Source: Dryococelus australis (Eukaryota; Arthropoda; Insecta; Phasmatodea; Phasmatidae). From it: a stretch of DNA of 64,000 bases. This document shows, piece after piece, positions 46,889-58,732 of this stretch. The DNA lies in assembly GCA_029891345.1 (NCBI GenBank), contig CM057000.1, positions 130,169,663 to 130,233,662 of the forward strand. The letters are read 5' to 3'. Below the pieces are notes generated by a model. It saw only the letters and a program-made list of their open reading frames with translations. It was not told the origin of the DNA and did no database searches. The first letter of the stretch is position 1, and each line of letters starts with the position of its first letter. The position numbers and the translations under genes were made by a program.

Positions 46889-49540
46889 TCTATACTACTA
46901 AATAAAATAGAAGTGTCTACCTGTTATTTTCGAATTCTCACTTTTAATTATTTTTTTCATATAGTATAATTGATAACTAAGCCATATCTAATGTTAATTT
47001 TTTTCGTGTTTGTCTGTCTGTCCGAACGGATTTAACTCAAAAACCACTTAACGTATTGACATCAAATTTACACAGGATATTGATAATAACTCCAGGACCA
47101 ACTTAGTATTTGTTTAATCGAGATATCTCAAACAGTTCCGGAAAAAATGATAATCAGGGATGTAAGTAGGTACTGGATTAAGCTTTTCTTAGGATTACTG
47201 CATAAAATAAAGCATTGTTAAAAAACTTTTTCGTTATTTCTCCTTTCTTTTTGGTCTATGGGCTGTAAACCTTTCCTTCCGAAAAACCGTAGTGGCCCAG
47301 TGGCTAAGAGTTATTCCAATTGGGGCCACAGTGAACAGGTGGATAGATATATATCAAGTGGGGCCGCAGTAGCTCAGTGGCTAGTATAATGATAAAAAAT
47401 AATTTTAATGTGTAGTGCATAGAGTAAAGAGAAATGTGAAACTCAGCCTAAACTGCGTAATATGCAATATCCTTTAATCACAACATCCACAACTACAGAA
47501 CATAAAGTATTACAACTTCACGAGAAGATTAGGCCTTTCATACAAATTGCATTGTACAAATACTGCTGTGGAAACATACGACGGGAATTATATTCTCTCG
47601 GCAAGAAATTCCAAAGAGGATCAACCAAAATTATCTTATCTGATCGCTGTTGCATGCAAATATATTAAAGAAATTTGCATGTTATCAAACGCAATTTCTT
47701 ACCCTTGATAACATGTTCATTGAACATTTAAAAGAAAGAATAGCATTTATGTCTTTAGATTATCACACTGGAGTGACGCGTGACTACCCAGATATTCGCA
47801 TAATATGAACAAGACATTTGTGAATAGCTCACGACTCTCAACATTATTCAGACAACTTCAAACACTACAGAAAATATTACACATACACTAAAATTCAGAC
47901 AATTATATTTTAACGAAGAAAACAAACCACTTTAAAAATTACAACAACACATAATTTGCAACTAGAAGATAATTGCTGTCAGCCAATCTGTTCAATATTT
48001 GTGTGTGATATATAAGAGGTCGATACTGAATACATTTTATTCTCATGCATGTATGATTACAGAGAGGCACAACTTCAACATAGTCAACTGATTATTTGAT
48101 GACTGATGTAGATTTACTTCATTTAAAGAGTCTCTCAGGCTAGCAATAAACAGATTAGAGATTCTTGATTGTACACTTGGTAGAGGACTTCTGATAAAAC
48201 GTTCAAACATGTAATTTTCACTTCTCGTGAGAAATAGCTTGGGCATCTTTAAATCGAATTCTTTGAAGTTCCATATTTTTAGAATATTTGCACTGATAGT
48301 TCTTTATGTTTTATGAAGATTAAACTTGCGAGAGTTTGGCAAACAGCAATGACGCTACGAAGCTACCATGGATAGAGCTTGTATGACAGATCGACGCGAT
48401 GACATGGTTCCACCAATCTCGTCCTTCAGGATATCACAATCCGGGCCACGAGTAGAACATAATGAGCCCACATCTCCTGGGAAGCTGGGCATCACAGGTC
48501 CGGTCGTTTCTCAGATGCAGTCATGTCCGGCGCCAGCCAAACTCGCCGTCGAAACATAGCTCCTTCCCATACGTCCATTTGCGGCTATGACTCGATCATG
48601 AAGAAGCATTTAAGCTTAGAACTTTTGTCTTACATTGTAGCAATTCTAGTGTTGCCACGTTCTAATTGCAACTTCAAAAACTCCTCAGACAAAATATCAT
48701 AGAGAAACCTTTATGACGAAACGGTTACTCTTATCACAGAGAAACTATATATTCAACAGTGTCTTGAATTCAGTGTATCTGTAATTTACAATCACTATGA
48801 GAATCGAAAGTCTTTTGCAGGGTTTGTTCATACTGTCCTCTATATCTGAGTTAGTCTATTGCTTGTTAATTGAAAAGAATCTTACAATGTCAACAACAAA
48901 AAAATTGTAAACAATTAAGTGTTAGTATTTTAGTAACTGGAGGGCATAAAAGAAATGAAATTTAAATAAGTAAATATTATGTTTCTGCAATACACATATC
49001 AAAGAAATAAGCAGAAAATACTTTAGCTTCAAAATAAACAAATAACAAGAATCTGTACTACTACACTAGAGCACCAAATAAGGGGTCCGCAGAAGCTCAG
49101 TGGCTAGAGCACCCAAAAGGGGGCCGCAGCTGGTCAGGGGCTAGAGAACTCAATAGTGGGGCCGTAGTAGCTCAGTGGCTAGAGAACCAAATAGTGGGGC
49201 CGTAGTAGCTCAGTGGTTAGAGAACCCAATAGTGGGGCCGCAGCTGGTAAGGGGCTAGAGCACCCAATAGTAGGGCCGTAGTATCTCAGTGGCTAGAGCA
49301 TCCAAAAGGGGGCCGCAGTATCTCAGTGTTTAGAGAACCCAATAAAAAATGACTAGATCAATTCAAAGTCCTAAATATCATGCTAACATAAGCGATGGCA
49401 GGGTGTAATATAATAACTTTATTAAACCTGAAAGAAGAAATAATAGTATTCTAAACATAAAACCTTAATGAAACTATGGTGGGATTAATTTTAATAACTA
49501 ATAAAAAAATCATGCGAACGAAGTCGCACGGGTTAGCTAG
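46889..49540 (+). mobile_element. Helitron-like element, non-autonomous, 2.65 kb
   Basis: Begins TCTATACTACTAAATAAAAT after an A and ends GGGTTAGCTAG before a T, fitting the Helitron rule A-(TC...CTRR)-T. Just before the end is a small hairpin, TGCGA ACGAAG TCGCA (about 49513-49528). The 5' part contains GTCTGTCTGTCCGAACGG and AACTCAAAAACCACTTAACG, which from memory resemble insect Helitron leaders. No Rep or helicase domain is encoded. Inside lie a few 38 bp monomers (47287-47390), a 63-codon frame in locally GC-richer DNA (48368-48559) and a seven-unit array (49065-49345). A single copy cannot confirm the ends. Confidence 0.6.
49065..49345 (+). repeat. 38 bp satellite, second array, inverted relative to the first
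   Basis: Seven monomers of 37-38 bp such as GTGGGGCCGTAGTAGCTC plus AGTGGCTAGAGAACCCAATA. TAGCTCAGTGG fits the Pol III A-box consensus. Two subtypes alternate irregularly (AGTAGCTCAGTGG and AGCTGGTCAGGGG). It shares the unit with 45545-46312 on the opposite strand and resembles the SINE head at 58639. Confidence 0.88.
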
Positions 49541-49844
49541 TTAAAGTATAAATGTTAAATAATTTCACTATACCGAAATTCAGATAAGTGTTCAAGGGGA
49601 GTTTTATTGGTTTTTGAAACAACTGTAGTTACATAAGTTTGCGGATCGTAAATATTTTATATACCTATATAATCCACAGCATTCTGTTTAAAAAAAAAAA
49701 TACTTAATTCAAATTAATATATACACCAAATTTTAAAATTTTTTAAAACTTTTTAACTTCCTTATATTTAATACTTTATTAATGGCAGGCCCTTCCTAAT
49801 TTTATAGCTAAAAAAAAGCCAATGGCTTTACCTAACATTAAAGT

Positions 49845-50088
49845 GGGGCAGCGGTGGTGTAGTGGCTAAACTACTCGTCGCCCACCTAGGCGAACCGGGA
49901 TCGATTCCCGGTGGTGTCGCTTCTGAGTTCTCGCTAATGGGAATCATGCCGGACGATGCTGCTGGTTGGTAGCTCCTCTCGGGAATCTCTCGTTTACCCC
50001 GCCCTCTCATTACAGCCTCGTCATTTCATCTCCCTTTACTCGGCTCTCGAGACCTCGATGTTGAGAGCCGCCCAAATCTCTCCAACTG
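49845..50088 (+). mobile_element. tRNA-derived SINE, best-preserved copy
   Basis: A tRNA-like head of about 75 bp: GGGGCAGCGGTGGTGTAGTG (A box TGGTGTAGTGG), then GCGAACCGGGATCGATTCCC (B box near GGATCGATTCC). Then the unrelated body with GTTGGTAGCTCCTCTCGGGA, CCCGCCCTCTCATTACAGCC, and a tail GGCTCTCGAGACCTCGATGT ending CCCAAATCTCTCCAACTGA. The spacing between A and B boxes suits Pol III transcription. It lies 305 bp after the Helitron-like end. Confidence 0.85.
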
Positions 50089-51897
50089 AAATTATAGTAG
50101 CAGTTGGTAGTTCCCGGCACCCTTCTTCTAAACGTGCTGTAATAACCCAGAAAATTTAGCTTCTCTAATACGAAATGTCAATTAATTGTTTTCAGCTATT
50201 TTGTCATCAATTTAGTTAACAATTACCATTCATTCTTATGTCCCCATTTTAGGTAATTGCTTCAATTTTGAATAATGTTTTCCATTTATTGCGTTTTTAA
50301 GCATAAAGATATTCGGTGCGCGTCTCGCTTTGTGTGTGCATATAAAGTGTTCCTGTACTCCAGATAAAAACCTAATAACAGGCCGTCTCGAAGGAGACGA
50401 AGACGCGAGGTAAGATTTATTAAGAAACAGGCTTGTGACGATCGCCGTCTGCTTGTATTTTCAAGTTCATTAGTTCTAACTACAGAGTGTGATTAAATGT
50501 GCTGGGACTCTAATGGCACCACACGCCTGAGAGCCTAAATAGAGAAGCCCGCGATAAAAAGATCGCCAAAAACTTCGATAACGTCAAGAATTCTTCGTTT
50601 TTAAATTATATTCACCTAAGTCTACGAACTATTTTATTAATGAGCAGACACGAAGTTTTCTATTGAACTGGCCTCATTTAATTTAATTACGAACTCCTTG
50701 GCATTATTAGTAATTTGCTTGAAACACTGAGCTAGTCTGGAACAAAGAGACAAATTAATTAATTAATTTTTCTGAAAGTTCGAAATTTTAATTGCCAGGC
50801 ATAAAGTAAATGTATCACTTCAGTCACGAGAGACTAGTTTCGCTGAGGCCACAGATAACATTATGTCTGCAAATTGATTAAACGTCTCCTCCCTGTCTGA
50901 ATTAATTAGGTTGTCAGAAAGGTAATTAAATTCCACATTTTTCTCGCAACGCCTTTGCTGAGTGACTATTTCCAGTACCAGTAGATATTTTTCCTAGTGA
51001 TATTTCTTCTTGTTTGGCAATCGAATTTTGCTATGTTATTGGTCGGTGTTCATCTGTCGCACGCATATGTTCCTACATCTATTGTACTCTCTGTCTCTAC
51101 GCGGCTTTAAATATCTCCATCCTTACACGTTTGTGTTACGTAACGAAGCTGTTACATGTGACGCAGTACGCGGGGCCTAATAAATGCACACGCACATACG
51201 CAGTAGTGTCTGAGTTACATAATTTGGCTCCGACAATGTGGGGCGATATATACTACGCTCAGATGTAAGATAGCTGCACTACACAGCCTTAAATGGTGTG
51301 GTACCTCCGGCAGATCATTGCCATGTCTAACTGGGGGGTATTGATCTCCATATAATCTTCAGAGTACCTTTCCATTAAACCGTCGGTAAACATAAACAAA
51401 TGTGATATGTAACTTGTTCTCTTGCCATTATTAGACCTACATCATGTAACTTAACGAATCAGCACTTTAATTCCCCGTTTCCTCGCTTCACCCTGAAATT
51501 TGACCCCCAAAAGAATTCAGCATACATTTTCTCCATCATAACACAACTTCTCCGCATTGAGCAATGCTCACACACACACACACACACGTATTTTGGCGGA
51601 AAATGAGCAACACATTCTCACAGTGGATGTATTTTGTAATTTTGTCTGACTTAAAGGGTTTCAAATGCCACTTCCGTTCTATTTTTGGTGTATGTGTTCC
51701 TGGTAAGCGGTGGAACTGAGTGGGACCTAGTAGGGATAAACGATGGAAGTTTTGTTACAATTATCCACAGCAACTATAAGTAAGACATTTATTTCACCAA
51801 ACAAAGACACGACCTACGACTTTAATTTTGCCAGTAGTGGATTTTAATTGTTACGGAGCTTCATAATATTTCGTTGCAATATTTTATTTACGTAGAG

Positions 51898-51928
<31 letters not shown>

Positions 51929-52578
51929 AATTGTAATTTTAAACGGACGTCCCTTTGATGGGTAGTAATTTTGATGGATAAATATAGATTTTTAATTTTT
52001 TTTCCCCCGGGAGATATTTAGAACTTGAGTTCTAAAACATCATAATAAATCCAGATGCTGTTCAACCACAACTGTCTTTTACCGGAGTTTTGACTGGCGA
52101 GAACAGCTGCCAGCTGCCTGCCAACACCTGTCAATACAGCATTGTCAATTCTTGGAAGGATATTTTTTGTGTTCTACACAACCAGAACTATGACTCAGGG
52201 TGTTCCTCCTGCTAAGATACGTTCACGTTAAGACAAAATGCCAGCTCAACAACTAAAAACAGAAATTTAGCAGTATCTCTGCTAAGATAATTTCCTAATA
52301 AATATAAACAAGGGGTCGGGCCCGCGGCAAACGCGGGCTGAGCCACCAAAGATGAAGCAGGTAACCGTACTAATTAGTATTTACGGTGCAATGTCGTCTG
52401 GGAACTTCGGCACTTGCTCGCTCGCACATCCCGACATGCAGTTACAATTATAGTGAAACTATGACTTAAGATTTAATTAATACTTAAAACTTTATACTTA
52501 AGAGATAAGAATTAAGACTTAAGGCGTAAAACTTAAGACGTAACTTAAGACTTAGGCCTACGAAGGGCCTAACCATCA
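50089..52578. other. No gene recognised
   Basis: Mixed DNA. A CA microsatellite (about 51569-51587), a T run (about 51898-51923) and a GC-rich hairpin-like GGGCCCGCGGCAAACGCGGGC-type spot near 52318-52339 are present. The 84-codon frame at 51014-51268 has no motif. Confidence 0.4.
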
Positions 52579-52617
52579 ATTGGGGGGGGGGGGGGCACGG
52601 AAAGACACCCCCCCCCC
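52579..52617. repeat. G run and C run able to pair
   Basis: A run of about 15 G, then CACGGAAAGACA, then about 10 C. Another long G run follows at about 52804-52818. The open frames over this region are homopolymer artefacts. Confidence 0.8.
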
Positions 52618-52869
52618 AAATTCTGAAGGAAATTGGTCGAAAAATGCGCCTCCCAGGCCGATTCGAAGGCGAAAAGCACACTCCCAATCCCGCACAAAAT
52701 GGAAAACATAACCTCTTTGTCCCACTAATTCCTCCCATGGGGCGGGAAGGGGGGCAATTTGGGTGGGAGGTTTTCAAAGAGGAATGAAGGGTGATCAGCG
52801 GAGGGGGGGGGGGGGGGGTTCGGCTTCCCCTGCCTCCCTTCTGTTTGTCAAAGCGGCCCTCCAAAAACC

Positions 52870-55563
52870 GCGGTTTTTGTGGAAAAACTTCCGTTCTTGT
52901 TTAAATAGTATGATGACTCAGCAATATATCACGTATATGTTTTTATTGTTTCTACTATATTCAAAGGCATTGATTTGTAATTTATATTACACAATTCAGA
53001 ATTCACGACGTGTATTATGACGCGATGGACGCTTGGTATATGTGGCAACAGGGCTCGGCGATAGGCTGATTCTGAACAGCCAAGGAATCATGTGTCGTGT
53101 ATAAGAGATCAAAGAGTGCCAATGTCTGCAATTTTACAGTAAAACTGTTCTCTTTTGTTTTTAACACAACTATAATTTAAACATTTTGTATTCACCGCAC
53201 GCAAGTTGACACAAAACTATTAATTAGTTAATTAATGAGCATTACAAAAACAGATTAAGTTTGTGGTTCCAATACTCATGCAATACAAATAGCATAAATA
53301 TTCCTCTATGCTGCCGTAAATGAAGATGTATGTTTTTGTCACGTATTAAAGAGGCTTTTTGAGGATATATAATTAATTGCATTGTAGTATTTTTATGTGC
53401 ACAACTTTCTAAGTTATCAATGGAAGTGATTCCTAGGAGGTACAGAGACAAATTCACAGTAACTAGGGCCAGCAAACTACCATTCAGTCTGTATTTCTCG
53501 TGGTGCCGACAAGTTTTCAAACACATCACTTAACATTTTTTTATTATTCATAATGTAGTATAATCGCAACGTGGCCGACGAGTGCAATAATAAGTTCAGT
53601 ACTCGCATGTCGCCATGCATCCCATTAGCAATTTTCATATGCAAATTAGAACATTTATCAGTAACACTGTCACAAAAATTATTCTCCCATTAAGAATCGG
53701 CACAATGACACTGCAGCACATATATTGAGTGCTATGCATTTTTCAACATTTAATTTAAAAAATAATTACTTAATTCTGTAAAGTGCGGGACTCATTAAAA
53801 AGGCACAAGGTGACAATTTTCATTAATTTTTAAACGTTTGTAGCTACTGTAGTTAATAGCCCGTCACCAAAGCACCGGTCATGCAACTACCAGAAATTTA
53901 CTGGAAAAATGGGTGACATCGATCATTTGTTTCTAAGAAATAATTAGATCACACTGGCAGGTTTAAAAAAAAAATGAATTCAATTTTCTTTCTTTACAAG
54001 TTATATTTTGCTGTGTGTGATAAATTTATTTTTCAAGTATTTTAAATGGCACGCCTTTACTGTATATTAAAGTAAATTATATTAATGTTATATAAATAAT
54101 TTTCGAAGTTTTTCTTTCTTAAGCTTGAATCGGGAAGAATTCGAAGACCCCAGTATAGCAAAAAAAAAAATGTCAGTCTTGTGTTTCGCACCTTTATTTC
54201 TTTCGTTCTATAGGAATGAACGTACAGTCGCATTCAACGACAACTTAAATGTTCTTAATTGTTGCGTATCGTAAAACACAGTGCCATTAAAGTAGCGTAG
54301 GCCTATTTTTGCGTTACGTAACACATTGTATCATTGAATTAAATTAAGAAACGCCGATTGAGAATTTCGCAAAAAAATAAAAAAACAAGAGAGAAAGTTT
54401 GTTTATTTCGATGTGACGAGTAACAAAGCCACGAAAGAATATTTATCGGTTATTAAATCTGTTTACAGCTACACGTAATTTATTCAATCTTAAATGCAGT
54501 TACATTTATATATTGCTATTTGTACTTCGTAATGGTGAATCACTACTTTCCTCTTTAATCTGTCTTAGTTAATTTTACTATTTGGTAAGATTTGCTGCCC
54601 TTTTGTCCCCTGAAATCGTAATCCTGGCTACGCCACTGCGGGCGGGGGGAGGGGGGGGGGTGTGTGTGTGTTAAAACTAGTAAAATATATTGTTTATAAT
54701 TTTTGTGTACTTAAGTAATTTCAACAATTAACATTTATTAATTTTAATTTGATGCCATATATTCATTTTTTAAACTCGCCGTAAAAGGGTTTCATAGTCA
54801 TAATTTCATTTCAGTTGAATTTAACTGTCTTTGTGCAGTCGAAAAGAATACAAATATATTATCCTGTGCAAAGAAACGAGTCTAATATAGGCATATCACA
54901 TCAATAAGAGAGTTGTAGTTTTTAAAACAATGCGTCATTCATTTGATATGCTTTTTATGTAGCCAATCTCTGCGTTAAAGTAGGCTACCTCAGCGCAACA
55001 CTGCAAAATTCTATGAAAAAATTATACAGCATATTATTGAATAACATTAATCCTTGTTAATTTACGCACAACACATTCAAATAATAAAATTAGTAGTTAT
55101 TGTATTAATTCCAACACCACTAACAATCTACCCAAGATCAAACCGCACTTTTAAGTGTTAGTATCATGAGCCATATTCACTCTAATACCGAGAAATACGT
55201 ATAGGATCTTCAGAAAAACGACCAGTCTCTCTTAAGACATATTTGAAAAGTGGATAGAATAGGAGAGATGGAACAGACATAGCTTATATTTGAGTCACCT
55301 TTTTTTACATGTAAAATCTTATTTATGAGTTCGTACGCGGCCTTCTGGCAGAAAATTGCACGAGCATTTTAGTTTGCTTTAAAACCAGGACATGCTGCGC
55401 TATCTGTCCTTGCTACATTGAACTTGATGCCCTTTTACAAGACAAAACACTTCTATTGTTTCGAGATATTGTACTAGTGGTGCCATCTATGTCATAAATG
55501 AGAAGATAGTGCTTGTGGGTTTAATCAGTAAACAAAATTCATCTAGCTACTACAAGCAGCTGT
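52870..55563. other. No gene recognised
   Basis: AT-rich. At about 54590-54660 the words GAAATCGTAATCCTGGCTAC and GCCACTG precede a G run and GT repeat, resembling the block near 22700-22745. The 95-codon minus-strand frame at 53242-53529 has no recognised domain. Confidence 0.4.
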
Positions 55564-55755
55564 CGTTTTGCCTAAAATCGTCTTGCCTAAAATCATTTTG
55601 CCTAAAATTGTAGCCTCCCGAATACCTTCCCAAAAAGTAATTTTGTCTAAAGTCGTTTAGCCTAAAATCGTTTGGCCTAAAATCACAGTCCCTCGCTTAA
55701 TTTTACAGAGTCGTTTTGTTTAAAGTCGTTTTGCCTATTTTCAGGCAAAACAACG
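55564..55755 (+). repeat. Tandem 15 bp unit TCGTTTTGCCTAAAA
   Basis: About nine units (TCGTTTTGCCTAAAA with variants TCGTCTTGCC, TCATTTTGCC, TCGTTTAGCC, TCGTTTGGCC) in two or three clusters separated by GTAGCCTCCCGAATACC and CACAGTCCCTCGC. The final unit is followed by an inverted AGGCAAAACAACG. Confidence 0.88.
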
Positions 55756-55769
55756 GGTACTTGGCTTAG

Positions 55770-55850
55770 CAGCGATGGCGCACGTGATACGCGTGGCAGT
55801 GTCACCCTTATCGTTCCCGCGCTTCTTGGCCTCGAAAGCGGAATGAAATG
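55770..55850 (-). repeat. Fragment of repeat G
   Basis: GCGATGGCGCACGTGATACG followed by TGTCACCCTTATCGTTCCCG resembles the GC-rich end of the minus-strand repeat G copy (56752-56817). A third, short and diverged member, about 900 bp from the inverted copy. Confidence 0.5.
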
Positions 55851-56199
55851 CTAGGTAGGCGGGGAGCCTCATGCAAGGTCCGACAATAAACCACGGTTAA
55901 ACTACCGTTCGACGACCATCATCGCACATACACCTTTCCCGGCACTGGCGTCGGACGGGGGAATCCCAGATGAGAATGTGTTCCTCAGGGCATTTTTGAA
56001 GGGAGGGGTCTGGTACCTGCAAGACGTTCGTGAAATGTCACGTGATATCCGCGTTCCGGGACGCGCTGCCAACCTTGAAGGCCCGAGCGGCCTCGGCAGC
56101 AGATTCCTGGAACGACACACTAATCGATCTGGCGTAACTATCGACAGCAGGCGGTCTGCCCACTGGGCAACAACGGTGCCGCCGCCAGCAGACCTTGGC

Positions 56200-56237
<38 letters not shown>

Positions 56238-56375
56238 TTCACTGAACCACAAGGGAGGAAAATAAAACTTCCTCTTGATCACTTATTTAAGACGATAGTG
56301 ACTTTATCGTGCTAACGGTTTGTGAAGATTTGGAAGTGAAAATACTCCAAAATACTTTTCAGTATTATGAGTGGG
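55851..56375. other. GC-rich spacer with GA microsatellite, no gene recognised
   Basis: GC-rich from 55860 to 56205, open on both strands (55902-56282 minus, 55978-56265 plus) without motifs. A GA microsatellite lies at about 56206-56230. Confidence 0.4.
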
Positions 56376-56817
56376 ATGGACCCCCGCATTTTTTTGTGAA
56401 ATTGCTGTTTGCGCGAATACGCGTATCTCGGTAAACGTATTTTATGCAAATACGACTTTTTGTCATAAAACATATATAAAAAAAAAAACAATTATCTATG
56501 CTCCTATTTATTTTTATTTTGTCATATTAAGTGCATTCATGGAGAAAAAAAATTCGTGGAAATGTTCAAATGGCGCATTTCTAAAGGCTTGCCTATGCAG
56601 TAGCCTTTAAGCGGCAAGAGAAAAGTACGATTATACGCACGTAGTTTAATCTGTGTGCTTTCATCGCGTGTAATAAAACCCCACTGTTACAGATCTAATT
56701 TGCACAGTAAAGCGTCACGATGGAAACACTGCACGCCTTGCGCGTAGGAGCGATGAGGCGCTAGAAGTGCGTGTTAGTGTCGCCCGTATCGCTCCCTCGC
56801 TTATTGACCTTGGACGC
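56376..56817 (-). repeat. Dispersed repeat G, inverted copy
   Basis: Reverse-complement relative of 12088-12528. On the plus strand: ATACGCGTATCTCGGTAAAC, AAGAGAAAAGTACGATTATA, GTAATAAAACCCCACTGTTA, CGCGTAGGAGCGATGAGGCG and GTATCGCTCCCTCGC. Confidence 0.7.
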
Positions 56818-57644
56818 GCGGATCCATTCCACTCTTAATTAGTACATTAATTTTATCATCATACTTAGGCATTTATGTCCTGACAGTTTAGGTTGATAAT
56901 GAATCGATTTAATATTAAATTACACCTATCTTTAATATTTGATCAGTCCGCTTATTTTTGCTTTTCTACAATGGGATTAACTTTGACAGATATTTCATAT
57001 AAATTTATTGGTTATTATCTCAAATGTTATAACAAATAACTTATGTCGTTTTTTTTTTTGCAATTATCTAACTTTAAAATATCTAATTTCGTTTATTAAA
57101 TTATTATGGACATTATCAAGACAAGACAATATACACACACCCTGTTTTAATATTCCGTTATTATGAATTGTGACCCTTATAATTAGGTAAATTAAAAAAT
57201 ATTTTATTAATATAATTATTACTGAATAATTTTACATGACGGTGAGTTTTATTATGTTATCGCTAATTTAATTATGAAAATTTCGATTCTTCCGTTAGAA
57301 GTATTTAAATTTTGGTTCGTGAACTTTGGCGAAAAATGTACAGTACAGTTAATGAGAGATATCGATCGTGATGAATTTATGTTAGAATTAGATATTGTTT
57401 CCTCATTGACCACTGCCAGAGTCTGAACCCAGTCCCGCTTTTGGCAAAGCCAAACGGAACGAAGCTACCAACCATTGAAAAAAATCATTGCGGTTAACTT
57501 CATATATGGTGCCGTACACACTAGCATACAAGTTTCCAGTTACTGCCGAAGTTGGCAGCGAGTTAAGTAGAATAAGCATTGATGTATTGCGACTACAATG
57601 TTAAAATTTATTGCTGATCAAGTTTATGTTTCATTACTTTATGT
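56818..57644. other. AT-rich, no gene recognised
   Basis: No repeat boundary or coding signal found. Confidence 0.4.
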
Positions 57645-58042
57645 AAAGGCTGTTCACGATAAAGTGAGCACTTTTGAAATCAACCTCAGAAAAAAGTCAC
57701 TGATCCTACCTGCACATATTTTAACGGGCGCTCTGAGTGACATGCTCCCAGTAAAGTTGGTATCGATGTATGGGAAACAGTTCCGTATCTTAACGTCGAA
57801 TAAAAAGAACAAGGTAACAATTTCTCATAATTTAAATTAATTGTTTAACTTCCTGTGTTTTTTTTTTTCATGCATCGAAGTGTAAAATTAATTTCACAGT
57901 TTAACTTGACCGATGCATGAATAAAGTGACGGGGCCCATGACAATGTTAATCTTACATAATGTGGAAGACTACACAACGTGCATACAATTAGATCTTAAG
58001 CAGGGCTTTCAAAAGTGCTCATTTTACCGTGGATAGCCTATA
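57645..58042 (+). mobile_element. MITE family B
   Basis: Left end AAAGGCTGTTCACGATAAAG, right end AAAAGTGCTCATTTTACCGT followed by GGATAGCCTATA. Interior matches family B throughout (TTTTAACGGGCGCTCTGAGT, CCGATGCATGAATAAAGTGA). Well preserved. Confidence 0.85.
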
Positions 58043-58079
58043 CATGACAGTACGAACTGGCATATCGGAAAAAATCTAA

Positions 58080-58242
58080 TGTTCCTAACAGTTTCAAGTT
58101 TACACTTAACTGATGCACAAAATACAGTTACAATGCACCTGACAATGTGAATATTATACATCGTGCTAGGATACAAAACAAGGATGGTAGAAGATCTTAG
58201 GCAGGGCTTTCAAAAGTGCCCACCTAACAGCAAACAGCTTTT
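58080..58242 (+). mobile_element. Extra right half of MITE family B
   Basis: Immediately downstream of a complete B copy is a second, diverged right half: GTTTACACTTAACTGATGCA, CACCTGACAATGTGAATATT, CTTAGGCAGGGCTTTCAAAA, GTGCCCACC, AACAGCTTTTA. No matching left half exists between them, so this is a partial tandem duplication or a truncated second insertion. Confidence 0.65.
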
Positions 58243-58355
58243 AATGATGCCGAATCGTAAAGAGCGTGTCGGATGAGCAGACAATCGATACACGTGAAGC
58301 TAACATTACTTCTATGACAACTAGTCTGCTACAAAAATTATAACGCAAAATGATG

Positions 58356-58639
58356 TAGTGAGTGAGTAAGTGATGATGTTTGGGCGGCTCTTAACAGCTA
58401 GGCCTTGAGAGCCGATGAGGGTGATTGAGGCGAGTATTGGAGCTGCGCCGGAATGAAAGGGCGGGGCAAACGGGAGATCCTCGAGAAACCCCCCTCCCCC
58501 CCCCTCACACACAGAAAAACGGCATTGTCCGACACGATTACTACATGCGAAAATCGCGGAGTGATCCGAACAGGGATTGAACCCGGTTCGCCTTGGCGGG
58601 AGGCGAGCAGACTCTAACCGCTGAGCCACCGCGGCCCCG
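58356..58639 (-). mobile_element. tRNA-derived SINE, full length, minus strand
   Basis: Minus strand: GGGGCCGCGGTGGCTCAGCG (A box TGGCTCAGCGG), GTTAGAGTCTGCTCGCCTCC, CGAACCGGGTTCAATCCCTG (B box GGTTCAATCC), body with CGCATGTAGTAATCGTGTCG and CTCGAGGATCTCCCGTTTGC, tail CGGCTCTCAAGGCCTAGCTG then a TCAC-rich end. A C/G run insertion lies near 58494-58504. The head reads GGCTCAG...GGTTAGAG like the 38 bp satellite unit. Confidence 0.85.
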
Positions 58640-58732
58640 AATTATATAGTCTCTGGTGGTTTTACTGCAATTTTGTATTCCCTTATGCTCTTCCATAACT
58701 TAATTTGCAGATTTGGAATCTAAAGAGAGGGT

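Noticed and set aside
49845-49920. A genuine tRNA gene
   Set aside because: A and B boxes are present, but the acceptor ends do not pair convincingly and the same head with the same body recurs at several other sites, so it is a SINE.
52484-52864. 126-codon minus-strand frame with proline and glycine runs
   Set aside because: Produced by G and C homopolymers; no motif and no consistent codon use.
55902-56282. 126-codon minus-strand frame
   Set aside because: Includes a GA microsatellite translation and overlaps an equally long plus-strand frame.
57598-57840. 80-codon frame
   Set aside because: It lies almost entirely inside a family B MITE and reads through its TIR.
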